Part shown: positions 1 through 7,950 of the stretch, one piece after another
Position numbering within the stretch: position 1 is the first letter of the stretch
Layout of the letters: every line of letters begins with the position of its first letter
DNA from: a virus
Length of the DNA stretch: 38,017 nt
Strand: one strand, 5' to 3'
Virus record (IMG/VR): IMGVR_UViG_3300031839_000122
Location: 1 to 38,017 of that record
The notes under the pieces: generated by a model
What the model saw: the letters and a program-made list of their open reading frames with translations, nothing else
Told to the model about the DNA's origin: nothing
Databases searched by the model: none
Translations under genes and position numbers: made by a program

Positions 1-540
1 AAAGATTGGCAGAATAGAGAAATTTTATTATGGACAACAGAAGCATCTGTTATATCTCTTTCTACAAGTACTACTTCATATCCTCTTAGTTATTCAACTA
101 TTGATACCTTGCAAGTTATTTTAAATAGAGATAATACTGATCTACCGTTAGATCGTATTTCTTATGAAGAATATTTACAAGTCCCTCGTAAAGGACAGAC
201 AGGTAGACCTACTCAATATACTGTTAAAAGAAATAGAGACAATCCTACAATATTTCTTTGGCCTATTCCAGAAAATTCTACAGACAAATTAAAAGTAGAA
301 AAAATTAGTGAACTTCAAGATATAAATAAATCAGCACTTCAGAATGCTGATATTTCTAAAAGATTTCTACCTTGTCTAACTGCTGGTCTGGCATATTACA
401 TGTCTATGAAAAGAGCAGGGGTTCCTGAAGGTAGAATTACAATGCTAAAACAAAATTATGAAGAGCTATTAGCAAGAGCTAACACTGAAGATAAAGAACG
501 AGCTAGCATGTATATTAGACCAAGACTCGGCTATATTTAA
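1..540 (+). CDS. Head-tail adaptor protein, SU10-adaptor-like (5' end cut by window)
   Basis: The reading frame is open from base 1, so the gene starts outside the window; the visible part is 179 codons plus TAA. An internal TTG at 109 could be mistaken for the start, but the upstream codons (KDWQNREILLWTTEAS) are protein-like and in frame. The protein has a beta-rich first half with a YPL segment, then an IFLWPIPE motif, and ends in a helical part (RFLPCLTAGLAYYMSMKRAG) followed by a conserved IRPRLGYI-type tail. This layout matches the SU10-type adaptors that sit under the portal of short-tailed phages and join the head to the tail. The portal and capsid genes would be expected just upstream, outside the window. 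The family call rests on pattern recognition, without a search. Confidence 0.65.
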   Translation, partial: KDWQNREILLWTTEASVISLSTSTTSYPLSYSTIDTLQVILNRDNTDLPLDRISYEEYLQVPRKGQTGRPTQYTVKRNRDNPTIFLWPIPENSTDKLKVEKISELQDINKSALQNADISKRFLPCLTAGLAYYMSMKRAGVPEGRITMLKQNYEELLARANTEDKERASMYIRPRLGYI

Positions 541-554
541 TATAGAGTAGTATT

Positions 555-833
555 ATGGCAACAAATAAAAATGCTAAAGGACTTTGTGATACTTGTGGAT
601 TTGCATATCCTTTAAGAGTATTGCGTATGAATAGCTACGGAATGCTGGTTTGCCCTGAAGATTTTGAGGGAAACTTTGATTTAAAAAATCATCCACAAAA
701 TAGAACTCCTGCTACAAGAGATGACGAAACCCTTCGTAATCCTAGACCTCCTCTTAATAATGATAGAAATGTTGCTTGGCAACTAGCTACGACTGAGTGG
801 GAAAACGAAACAACTGAATGGAATATGGTTTAA
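555..833 (+). CDS. Small zinc-ribbon-like protein next to head-tail adaptor
   Basis: This 92-aa protein has a CDTCG motif near residue 10 and a second cysteine in LVCPEDFEG about 20 residues later, then a polar, Pro/Asn/Arg-rich tail with no obvious fold. CxxC plus a distal CPxD suggests a small metal-binding knuckle, but there are only three cysteines, so a full four-ligand zinc ribbon would need the Asp or a His. It sits 14 nt after the adaptor gene, and its TAA overlaps the ATG of the next gene (TAATG), so translation is probably coupled. Similar small genes occur beside adaptor genes in marine podoviruses. The role is unknown; a minor head-tail joining protein is an inference from position. 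Confidence 0.6.
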   Translation: MATNKNAKGLCDTCGFAYPLRVLRMNSYGMLVCPEDFEGNFDLKNHPQNRTPATRDDETLRNPRPPLNNDRNVAWQLATTEWENETTEWNMV

Positions 834-2632
834 TGAGTAAACTTACTGGAAACTTAATTGCAAATACATATAAACAACTCCTGCAGGTTGGATCAAATAA
901 TACGGGTCTAACATCAACTGAACAAACTGTTCAGGATGGATCAGGAGAAAACTCTGCTTTAAAACTAAGTAAAAGTGCTGTAGATATTAATGGAACATTT
1001 AAACTTAACGGTGTTGCAATTACAACCAATGCATCAGCTATTAATGCAATTACCGATCTAACAGGTATTACAGGTCTTGTTGCAGTAAGCAGTGGAAATG
1101 TATACGGCAGGACACTTACTGCAGGTACAGGCATAACAATAGGTAATGGAGATGGTACTGAAGGCAATCCTACTATTGCTGTAAGTTTAGCTGACACAAC
1201 AATTAATGTTGCTAAAGTTTCTGCATCTGCCGCTACATTTAATGGCACTGTTAGTGCAGCATTCTTTGTAGGTGATGGTTCAGGTCTTGTCAATGTTCCT
1301 TCTGCTGAAGGTGGTACTGTTAAGTTTATTGAAGCAGGTACTGGTATTAAAATTACAGTTGATGGTGCAGTATCAAGTAATATTCCTGTAAGTGGTACAA
1401 TACTTGTTTCTGCAGACCAAAACTTTGGTACAGTTTCAGTTAGTACTGCTTTCGTTGCTACAGGTTCTGCAGTCTTTGGAACTTTAAGTGCAACTAATAT
1501 TGATGCTGACGAACTCTTAATGGCAGGTGTATCTGCCGCCAATGTTACAGAAGTTGCAGCAGTTTCGGCACTTACAAAAACTAATCTAGATTCTATAACA
1601 AGTATTAATTCTATTATAGGAGACGGTAGTAACTTTGCTACAAGTGCTGAACTAGCAGCAGTATCTTCAGCTTTGGCTACCAGCATTGCTACAGCTAACA
1701 CAAGGATAACATCTGTTAGTGACTTTGCGGTAGCATTGTCTGCAACAATGGCAACCAGCATAGGAACTGCTAACACCCGTATAACATCTGTTAGTGATTA
1801 TGCAGTTGCTCTTTCAGCTACACTAGCCGCTAGCATAGGAACTGCTAACACTCGAATAACTTCTGTCAGTGATTATGCGGTTGCTCTTTCAGCTACGCTA
1901 GCTACCAGCATTGGTAATTCTAATGCGGCTATAACTTCTATTAATGCTATTCTTGGAGATGGTAGTAACTTTGCTACAAGTGCAGAACTAGCTACAGTAT
2001 CTGCTGCTCTTGCAACAAGTATAGCTACAGCCAATACTCGCATAACATCTGTTAGTGACTTTGCGGTAGCGTTGTCTGCAACAATGGCAACTAGTATAGG
2101 AACTGCTAATACTCGAATAACTTCCGTTAGTGATTATGCGGTAGCACTATCCGCAACTCTAGCCACAAGCATTGGAACCAGATTAGCCATTGCAAATAAT
2201 CTTTCAGATTTGAATAATGCTGGAACTGCTAGAACAAATCTTGGAGTGGCAATTGGAAGTGACGTTGAGGCTTATGATCCTGATATATTAAAGGCTGATA
2301 CAGCAGATGAATTAACTGCTGGATTTAGTGCTGCTGCTTATAATGCAGGTACACAGACTACTGGTACTTACACACCTGATGTTGATAATGGAAATTTCCA
2401 ATATACAATTAATGGTGGCGCACATACATTAGGTGTTCCTAGTAAGAATTGTACGATGGTAATTTTATATAAGAATAATGCTAGTGCAGGAACAGTAACT
2501 ACTTCTGGTTATACTAAAGTAGACGGAGATACAATTTCTACTACGGATGGAGATGAGTTTTTCTTTTATATTACAAGAGTGAATGACGGTACAACTACAT
2601 TCTCTATGCTGACTGTAAAGGCGCTACAGTAA
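833..2632 (+). CDS. Tail fibre/appendage protein with internal 25-aa repeats
   Basis: The protein is 599 aa. I start it at the ATG at 833, which overlaps the upstream stop (TAATG); an ATG at 818 lies inside the upstream gene. It is very rich in Ala, Ser and Thr. The N-terminal 100 residues may attach it to the virion. The middle carries five copies of a 25-residue unit ending in SDYAVALSATLATSIG, with heptad-like spacing typical of trimeric fibre shafts. The C-terminal 100 residues form a different, beta-rich domain (TYTPDVDNGNFQYTINGG onward) suited to being a tip. It precedes two glycine-rich adhesin genes, which fits a receptor-binding apparatus. A long reverse-strand frame over this gene is a by-product of its codon bias. 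Confidence 0.75.
   Translation: MSKLTGNLIANTYKQLLQVGSNNTGLTSTEQTVQDGSGENSALKLSKSAVDINGTFKLNGVAITTNASAINAITDLTGITGLVAVSSGNVYGRTLTAGTGITIGNGDGTEGNPTIAVSLADTTINVAKVSASAATFNGTVSAAFFVGDGSGLVNVPSAEGGTVKFIEAGTGIKITVDGAVSSNIPVSGTILVSADQNFGTVSVSTAFVATGSAVFGTLSATNIDADELLMAGVSAANVTEVAAVSALTKTNLDSITSINSIIGDGSNFATSAELAAVSSALATSIATANTRITSVSDFAVALSATMATSIGTANTRITSVSDYAVALSATLAASIGTANTRITSVSDYAVALSATLATSIGNSNAAITSINAILGDGSNFATSAELATVSAALATSIATANTRITSVSDFAVALSATMATSIGTANTRITSVSDYAVALSATLATSIGTRLAIANNLSDLNNAGTARTNLGVAIGSDVEAYDPDILKADTADELTAGFSAAAYNAGTQTTGTYTPDVDNGNFQYTINGGAHTLGVPSKNCTMVILYKNNASAGTVTTSGYTKVDGDTISTTDGDEFFFYITRVNDGTTTFSMLTVKALQ
1601..2164 (+). repeat. Nested in-frame repeats in the fibre gene
   Basis: Five 75-nt units encode 25-aa repeats (TANTRITSVSD-F/Y-AVALSAT). 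Over these lies a longer duplication of 76 codons: 1601-1828 and 1937-2164 encode nearly the same protein, both beginning SIN-S/A-I-I/L-GDGSNFATSAEL. The copies differ at many synonymous sites, so the duplication is not recent and selection has kept the protein pattern. Confidence 0.85.
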
Positions 2633-2633
2633 C

Positions 2634-3410
2634 ATGACCTTTCCAGCACCTATAGTTCAGGGTGGTATTACAATATTTGATACTGGAACTATCATCACAA
2701 TTTCTGCTAATACTGCTGATTATAATTTAAGAAATGATCTTGTAAATAATTATAGTTGGGATGGCACAAGTGCTATTGATGTTACTCTGAATATTAATTC
2801 AGGCATAAATGTTAGAGCAACTACAATAGGAACTGCAGCTATTACAGCCGACCTTGTTGCAGGTTCTAATTTAACAATTAACAATAGCGGAACTATAGCA
2901 GGAAGAGGTGGTGCTGGAGGTAGTGCTGGCGGTCCTAATGGTGGAGCAGGTGGGGCTGGTGGAAACGCTATTGATCTTACAAATCTAACTTGTGTTATTA
3001 ACAATGCTTCGGGAGCTAACATTGCCGGTGCCGGTGGTGGTGGCGGTGGAGGTGCTGGCGGTACAGGTGGAGGAAGTTCTGATCCAGAATTGGGGTGTAG
3101 TGGACAAGTTTCATTCAGTGGAGGTGCAGGTGGTGCAGGAGCAAGCACCGATAATCCCGCTACTAATAATGCAACTGCTGGCAGTGCGGGGCAAAGCAAC
3201 TCCGGTGGCGACGGTGGGACTGGAGGTACTGGAGGAACTTGGGGAAATGCTGGAGCAAGTGGAGGTGGTGCTTCGGCAAACCCACCTAACGAATGCAAAT
3301 CGGCTGGAACTCCCGGTAGTGGTGGTGTTGCAGGTAAAGCAATTTCTGTAGGGTCAGGTGCGTCTAATACCTTAAATAATTCTGGAAACGTGTACGGGGC
3401 TACAAGTTAA
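2634..3410 (+). CDS. Glycine-rich gp38-like adhesin, copy 1
   Basis: The 258-aa protein begins with a beta-rich domain of about 90 residues (DYNLRNDLVNNYSWDG; DLVAGSNLTINNSGTIAGRG). A long region of GG-A/G/S runs follows, broken by short non-glycine loops, and the end is NNSGNVYGATS. Alternating polyglycine strands and variable loops are the mark of T4/S16 gp38-type adhesins, where packed polyglycine-II helices display loops that contact the receptor. Two cysteines in the loops may form a disulfide. It starts 1 nt after the fibre stop and is followed within 1 nt by a paralogue, so it is probably co-translated with the fibre. The gp38-like call is inferred from composition and layout; direct homology to gp38 is not shown. 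Confidence 0.7.
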   Translation: MTFPAPIVQGGITIFDTGTIITISANTADYNLRNDLVNNYSWDGTSAIDVTLNINSGINVRATTIGTAAITADLVAGSNLTINNSGTIAGRGGAGGSAGGPNGGAGGAGGNAIDLTNLTCVINNASGANIAGAGGGGGGGAGGTGGGSSDPELGCSGQVSFSGGAGGAGASTDNPATNNATAGSAGQSNSGGDGGTGGTGGTWGNAGASGGGASANPPNECKSAGTPGSGGVAGKAISVGSGASNTLNNSGNVYGATS

Positions 3411-3411
3411 A

Positions 3412-4170
3412 ATGTCTATTTTATTTTTTGGAAGCAGAAGACCTAAAGGTGAAACATTAACTATCACTTCAGATACAGAGAACTATAATCTGTCTAATGT
3501 TTTACAAGGTAGTTTTGGTTGGAACGGTGTAGACCCTATTGACGCTACGGTTGTTATTAATAGTGGTGTAAATGTTTTTAGCCAAGTTACTAATGTACCA
3601 GCATTTACTGCTCATCTTGTTGCAGGAAGTAATTTTATTTTAATTAATAATGGTAACATTATTGGTAGAGGTGGAGACGGTGGTGGTGCTGGTGGTGGTA
3701 GTGGCAGTAACGGTGGTGCAGGTGAAAATGGTGGAGATGCTATTAGTTTAGAAAATATTACCGCATCTATTACTAATGCTTCAGGCGCAAACATTGCCGG
3801 TGGCGGCGGCGGTGGCGGCGGGGGAGGAGGATACCGAACCTGTGATCGCTATGATGATGAATCTAGTACTTGTAGTGATTGTACTAATCTAGACGGAGGT
3901 AGTGGAGGTAAGGGCGCAAGCTTTGATGTTCCTCCTACCAATACTAATACAAGTGGATCATCGGGAGAAGCTTCTACTGGAGGACCAGGAGGAACTTGGG
4001 GTAACGTAGGTACAGGGGGTGCAGCAGGAAGTGGTCCTGCAGGTAATGTAAACTGTAGAGTTATTGGATCAGGTGGATCGGGAGGTGATGCAGGAAAAGC
4101 AGTTAGATTAAATTCAGGTGCATCGGTAAACATAACAAATAACGGGAATATTTATGGAGCTACATCGTAG
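3412..4170 (+). CDS. Glycine-rich gp38-like adhesin, copy 2 (paralogue)
   Basis: The 252-aa protein is clearly related to the preceding gene. Both share the N-terminal pattern YNLxNxL...W(D/N)GxxxIDxTxxINSG, the segment LVAGSNxxxxNNGxIxGRGG, glycine-rich stretches and the end (N/S)GN(V/I)YGATS. The N-terminal 20 residues and the loops between glycine runs differ most. One loop carries several acidic and cysteine residues (CDRYDDESSTCSDC). Conserved framework with divergent loops is what is expected of two receptor-binding tips with different specificities. The TAG is followed directly by the ATG of the cupin gene. Function is inferred from glycine-rich architecture and position next to fibre genes. 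Confidence 0.7.
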   Translation: MSILFFGSRRPKGETLTITSDTENYNLSNVLQGSFGWNGVDPIDATVVINSGVNVFSQVTNVPAFTAHLVAGSNFILINNGNIIGRGGDGGGAGGGSGSNGGAGENGGDAISLENITASITNASGANIAGGGGGGGGGGGYRTCDRYDDESSTCSDCTNLDGGSGGKGASFDVPPTNTNTSGSSGEASTGGPGGTWGNVGTGGAAGSGPAGNVNCRVIGSGGSGGDAGKAVRLNSGASVNITNNGNIYGATS

Positions 4171-4755
4171 ATGTTATTTTTAAACAATCGCACTTACATT
4201 GCACCTCAAAATAGTTTATACTATTACCAAGTAGATAACACAGGGAACCAATATAAAGTACCTAAAAATAGTTCAGCATGGATTATTAATAAAGAAAGTG
4301 TATCGGTTAAGAATTGGGGTACATGTTTTGGTGAAGTTATTATTACTATATACGGGTACACACCACCAAATAGAACTGCTCAAATTAATTTAAATGCTTA
4401 TTTACCTTATATTAATGGGTGCAGTACAAATAATATCCTACCTCCTATTCGATCTGGTGATCCTTGTATGCAATTATTAAAGATACCTGCTGGATGCTCA
4501 GAACAAAAACATCACATTCATTCAACAGATAGAGTGGTATATGTTTTATCGGGGAGAGGTACAGCAGTTTCAGGTGTAGGTTCTAATGTAGAGAGACATA
4601 AATTAGTTGAAGGCAAAACTTTAATTTTAAATGCTATGGAGCCACATCACTTTGAAACAGACGATGAAGACTTGATTGTTGTTCCTATGCATATATGGTC
4701 TAGTACTAATGAAGAATTTAACCATCCTATGATGTTGGGAACACATGTTGTCTAA
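4171..4755 (+). CDS. Cupin-domain protein in tail module
   Basis: In this 194-aa protein the second half is a cupin barrel. It shows KHHIHSTDRVVYVLSGRG as motif 1 (G-x5-HxH-x-E/D-like) and LNAMEPHHFETDDED as motif 2 (PxxxxH-like), giving three or four histidines able to bind a metal. The first 90 residues are beta-rich and polar (FLNNRTYIAPQNSLYYYQVD) and may be a separate virion-attachment or sugar-binding part. The gene follows the second adhesin with no gap and is itself followed by a small secreted peptide and an asparagine-synthetase-like gene. Substrate is unknown; a sugar- or nucleotide-sugar-related cupin, or a purely structural one on the virion, both fit. Cupin fold is fairly sure, role is not. 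Confidence 0.7.
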   Translation: MLFLNNRTYIAPQNSLYYYQVDNTGNQYKVPKNSSAWIINKESVSVKNWGTCFGEVIITIYGYTPPNRTAQINLNAYLPYINGCSTNNILPPIRSGDPCMQLLKIPAGCSEQKHHIHSTDRVVYVLSGRGTAVSGVGSNVERHKLVEGKTLILNAMEPHHFETDDEDLIVVPMHIWSSTNEEFNHPMMLGTHVV

Positions 4756-4765
4756 AAAATATATT

Positions 4766-4885
4766 ATGTATACACTAAAGTTTTTTGGTTTGTGTTTTGT
4801 TTTTTATGGTTGTTTTGCGTATTCTCAAGAACAAGTTAGAGTAATGGTGCAGCTTCATCAATCGGAAAAGAGTTTTATAGAATGA
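4766..4885 (+). CDS. 39-aa secreted/membrane peptide
   Basis: A short frame encodes 39 residues: Met, a few polar residues, a hydrophobic stretch (FFGLCFVFYGCFAYS) and a polar tail starting QEQVRVMVQ. This looks like a signal peptide with a cleavage site after Ser, or a single membrane helix. Its TGA overlaps the ATG of the next gene (ATGA), which supports real translation. An in-frame TTG at 4748 could add six residues (MSKKYI) and would overlap the cupin stop. No family is recognised. A second secreted protein follows the next gene, so the cassette appears to send products to the cell envelope. Confidence 0.5.
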   Translation: MYTLKFFGLCFVFYGCFAYSQEQVRVMVQLHQSEKSFIE

Positions 4886-6588
4886 GTTTAGTATTAAAAA
4901 GAATAGATAATCCAATACCGGGAAGTGATAAATCACCTTCTGATATTGATCTAAAGGTTATGGTTCTTAATGCAGATAAGACAGATTTTGAAGAGCAGTG
5001 GAAAGATTTACTAACTGTTAAAAAAGTTGTACTTGAAAGATTTGATAATCAATATGTAAAAAACAGAGATTGGTATTTTCCAGAACCTGAAAACATTACA
5101 CAAGTTGAACAATTCCTTAGATCAGAAATAACTGAAGACCAAGCAACTACAGTTATAGGAAATACTAAAGAAGAAAAAGTTGACAATGCATTACAACAAT
5201 TTAAGAATAATGCATCTAGATTATTTATTGAGGAATTATATCAAACTAGACGTCAAGAAATTTTAGATGCTACTGATCCTCAAACTTGTGTAGATATTTT
5301 AAATAATCAAGATGAATTTATTAATCCTATACCTGAAGAAGAATGTGTAGAGTGTGCAATTCTTTTACATACTGCTGTAGGTGTTGGACGAATTAGAAGT
5401 GTTTTCGGTCCATTAGATATTGATTGTAGTATAAAAGTTTTAGATAAATTTGTTGATATATTTAATTTTGAAACTCAGACATCGGTTGATGTATCAACAG
5501 ATGCACTAGGTGATAAATTAATTTTTGCTCGTCCAGATTTTTTAAGAGTTGGATCGGGTGAATATAAAAAAACAACTTTAGATGCTATAGGAAAAGATAT
5601 TCATTGTCTTTGGAATGCTATTGATCGAACAAATACTTTATCTAGTAATTTAAAGTTAGAGGGTAGTCCAATACCTGACGCTACAGGATTTACAAAAACC
5701 TTTATAGAAGTAGCAGATGAAACAGGTGTAAATCTATGGAATGAAGATAAGGAAATAAAAGTATACTGGAGTGGCGGAATAGATAGCACAGTAGCATTAG
5801 TAAGTCTATTAAAATCTAAACCGTCTGATTGGCACGATAGATTAAAAATTATTTATACTGACGCTTCTATTGAAGAGTATTCTTTATTTTGGAATAATTA
5901 TATTGATGGGAAAATTCAAACAGAAAAAGTTGTAGAACCAGTAAAAGACCCTGATAAATATTACATGGATAAACCTTTTTTCTCTCCCATTCTAAAACAC
6001 ATTGAAAATAATTTAGGTACTGGTATATCTGTTACAGGTGAATGTGGCGATCAACTTTTTGGCTCATCAGGATTGATGTCCCATCCTGAACTATTTCTTA
6101 TGACGGTAGATGAATTTTTAAAAGAAAAACATCCTGACAACATAGATGAAATAAAATTATTTAATTCTAAATGTCCTTATACTATATCTTCTATTGGAGA
6201 TTTATTTTGGTGGTGGAATTTTAATTTAAAATGGGACGAGGTAACTTATAGAGCATTGTCTCTTGTTAAAAACAAAAATGATTTAGCTAACTCTCGTTCC
6301 TTCTTTAGAACTGATGATTTTCAAAAATGGTCTATTTCAAATCCTGATAAAAAAATTAAAGATACTTTAGAGTCATATAAATTTACAGCGAAAGATTACA
6401 TCTTTGATTATACCTCAGATGCAGATTATAGAGATAAAAAATTAAAACATGGTTCTTTAAGAGTTAGATGGGGAAGCACTATAGCAATAGATAATAATAA
6501 TAATATTATTTATGCTGGAGATACCTCAACTAATACCGACTTGTTAAAAGATAAATATGGAGATTCACTACAAAGGTTTATTAATTAA
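4882..6588 (+). CDS. Asparagine-synthetase-like PP-loop protein (no glutaminase domain)
   Basis: The 568-aa protein carries a PP-loop ATP pyrophosphatase motif, SGGIDST at residues 297-303, and GECGDQLFG at 386-394, the counterpart of the GEGGDELFG motif of asparagine synthetase B. Both are hallmarks of the synthetase domain, which adenylates a carboxylate before amide or amine transfer. The N-terminal 290 residues do not look like the Cys-initiated glutaminase domain: the start is MSLVLKRID with no Cys2. So it must use free ammonia or another nucleophile, or do different chemistry. It lies between tail genes, coupled to an upstream secreted peptide by an ATGA overlap and 1 nt before a secreted protein. 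It may modify a virion protein or host surface molecule; that is an inference. Confidence 0.7.
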   Translation: MSLVLKRIDNPIPGSDKSPSDIDLKVMVLNADKTDFEEQWKDLLTVKKVVLERFDNQYVKNRDWYFPEPENITQVEQFLRSEITEDQATTVIGNTKEEKVDNALQQFKNNASRLFIEELYQTRRQEILDATDPQTCVDILNNQDEFINPIPEEECVECAILLHTAVGVGRIRSVFGPLDIDCSIKVLDKFVDIFNFETQTSVDVSTDALGDKLIFARPDFLRVGSGEYKKTTLDAIGKDIHCLWNAIDRTNTLSSNLKLEGSPIPDATGFTKTFIEVADETGVNLWNEDKEIKVYWSGGIDSTVALVSLLKSKPSDWHDRLKIIYTDASIEEYSLFWNNYIDGKIQTEKVVEPVKDPDKYYMDKPFFSPILKHIENNLGTGISVTGECGDQLFGSSGLMSHPELFLMTVDEFLKEKHPDNIDEIKLFNSKCPYTISSIGDLFWWWNFNLKWDEVTYRALSLVKNKNDLANSRSFFRTDDFQKWSISNPDKKIKDTLESYKFTAKDYIFDYTSDADYRDKKLKHGSLRVRWGSTIAIDNNNNIIYAGDTSTNTDLLKDKYGDSLQRFIN

Positions 6589-6589
6589 A

Positions 6590-6964
6590 ATGAAAAAAAT
6601 AATTTTAGCAGCTATTTTATTATTTTTATTGGTGCCTAATTATAGTGTAGCTCTAGCAAATACTTGGCAAATTGGTGACAAAGTAATTGTACTTTTTATG
6701 TGTAAAAAAGAAAAAGCTATAATGGATATAGCTTATGCTGATACTAAAAGTCAAGAAAAACTTAACTTAACTGTCTATAAAAATACTATTAATTCTAATT
6801 GTCTAGAAATAAGACCACCACAAATATTTTTAATTACTGATATTATTGGAAGTTACAAAGATTATAACAATAGAAATACTCTTATACTTAAAATTAAGTC
6901 ACCTGTTTATACCTATTTTAAAGGTTATATAGTAGCAACAGGTGTTGAAGGAAAAGGAATTTAA
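6590..6964 (+). CDS. Secreted 124-aa protein of unknown function
   Basis: The start chosen is the ATG at 6590, 1 nt after the preceding stop; it gives a textbook signal peptide (MKKIILAAILLFLLVP...SVALA) with a likely cut after VALA. An upstream in-frame ATG at 6557 lies inside the previous gene and would spoil the signal. The mature part is about 100 residues, beta-rich, with two cysteines (FMCKKE and NSNCLE) that could form one periplasmic disulfide. Export suggests action in the periplasm or outer membrane, for example superinfection exclusion or surface modification, but no family is recognised. The gene belongs to the cassette inserted between the adhesins and the next fibre gene. Confidence 0.6.
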   Translation: MKKIILAAILLFLLVPNYSVALANTWQIGDKVIVLFMCKKEKAIMDIAYADTKSQEKLNLTVYKNTINSNCLEIRPPQIFLITDIIGSYKDYNNRNTLILKIKSPVYTYFKGYIVATGVEGKGI

Positions 6965-6966
6965 GA

Positions 6967-7944
6967 ATGCCCAGTACTTATACTTCTAGAATTAGATTAG
7001 AAAAACAAGGTGATGGAGAAAATCCTAACAGTTGGGGTTCTATTCTAAATCAAAATGTTATTGATCTAGTAGATGAGGCTATTGCTGCATACACTACCAT
7101 TACTGTTTCTAGTGCGGATGTAACCTTAACAACTAATGACGGAACGTCAGATCAATCTCGTAGTCCCCTTTTAGAATTATCTGGAACTGTTTCTGCTAGC
7201 TTAAATGTTATTGTTCCAGAAAAATCTAAAGCTTATATTATTAACGACAAGACTACCAGAGAAAATTCAGCAGTAATTACTTTGAAAAGTGGGTCAGGCT
7301 CTGGTTCAGGATCAACAGTTGCAAGCGGCAGCAAAAAAATGTTTTTCTGTGATAGTGTTTCTGTTTATGGTCTTGATTATTTAACTGCTGAAACAACTGC
7401 TAGCTTTGCAAAACTATCTTCGGCTAATACTTTTACAGATACTAATACTTTTAATAAACCTGTAACCTTTGCATCTGCGGTGGGCTTTGCTACAAGTGTA
7501 TCAGCCACTAGTATATATACAACCTCTATTGCGGCTGATTCAGCAGTTGTTTCTAATGCAGTTTTAAATATTGTTAGTGTAGCAGGAAGTGCAACATTTA
7601 ATTCACAAGCTACATTCTCTGGTCAACTTGTAGTTCCACCTGTTACTCTAACAGAAGCAGCATCAATTGCTCTTGATCTATCGACAGCCACTACCTTCTT
7701 TGTTTCTTTAACGGGCAATAGAACTTTGCAGAATCCATCAAATGCATTGCCGGGACAGAGTGGATATATCTATGTATTTCAGGATAACACTGGAAGTCGG
7801 ACACTATCATATGGAGATAGTTACAATTTTCCTGATGCAGAGATTCCTGTTTTATCTACAGTAGCTAGTGCTGTAGATATGTTGGTTTACAATGTTCGGG
7901 GTGTAAGTGCAATTGATATGGTTTTAGTATCTTCATTTGGATAA
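6967..7944 (+). CDS. Tail fibre-like protein
   Basis: This 325-aa protein opens with RIRLEKQGDGENPNSWG and LVDEAIAAYTTITVSSADVT, the start typical of a widespread group of phage tail and fibre proteins in which the first 100 residues attach the protein to the tail. The rest is Ser/Thr/Ala-rich with a Gly-Ser run (KSGSGSGSGS) near residue 105 and a C-terminal beta domain (ATTFFVSLTGNRTLQNPSN). The gene starts 2 nt after the secreted-protein gene and is followed after 6 nt by the tail hub gene. It is probably a fibre or side appendage distinct from the 599-aa fibre. Confidence 0.7.
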   Translation: MPSTYTSRIRLEKQGDGENPNSWGSILNQNVIDLVDEAIAAYTTITVSSADVTLTTNDGTSDQSRSPLLELSGTVSASLNVIVPEKSKAYIINDKTTRENSAVITLKSGSGSGSGSTVASGSKKMFFCDSVSVYGLDYLTAETTASFAKLSSANTFTDTNTFNKPVTFASAVGFATSVSATSIYTTSIAADSAVVSNAVLNIVSVAGSATFNSQATFSGQLVVPPVTLTEAASIALDLSTATTFFVSLTGNRTLQNPSNALPGQSGYIYVFQDNTGSRTLSYGDSYNFPDAEIPVLSTVASAVDMLVYNVRGVSAIDMVLVSSFG

Positions 7945-7950
7945 AAACAT

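Noticed and set aside
931-1776. Long reverse-strand reading frame over the fibre gene
   Set aside because: It is a shadow of the Ala/Ser/Thr codon pattern of the repeat-rich fibre; its product is low-complexity and has no ribosome site.
1601-2164. CRISPR-like or tandem DNA array
   Set aside because: The repeats are in-frame protein repeats with synonymous variation and no spacers.
2750-3298. Proline-rich reverse-strand frame
   Set aside because: Antisense of the glycine codons of the adhesin gene; Pro runs mirror Gly runs.
2992-3351. Val/Leu-rich + strand frame inside the adhesin gene
   Set aside because: Out-of-frame reading of GGT/GGA repeats; no independent start signal.
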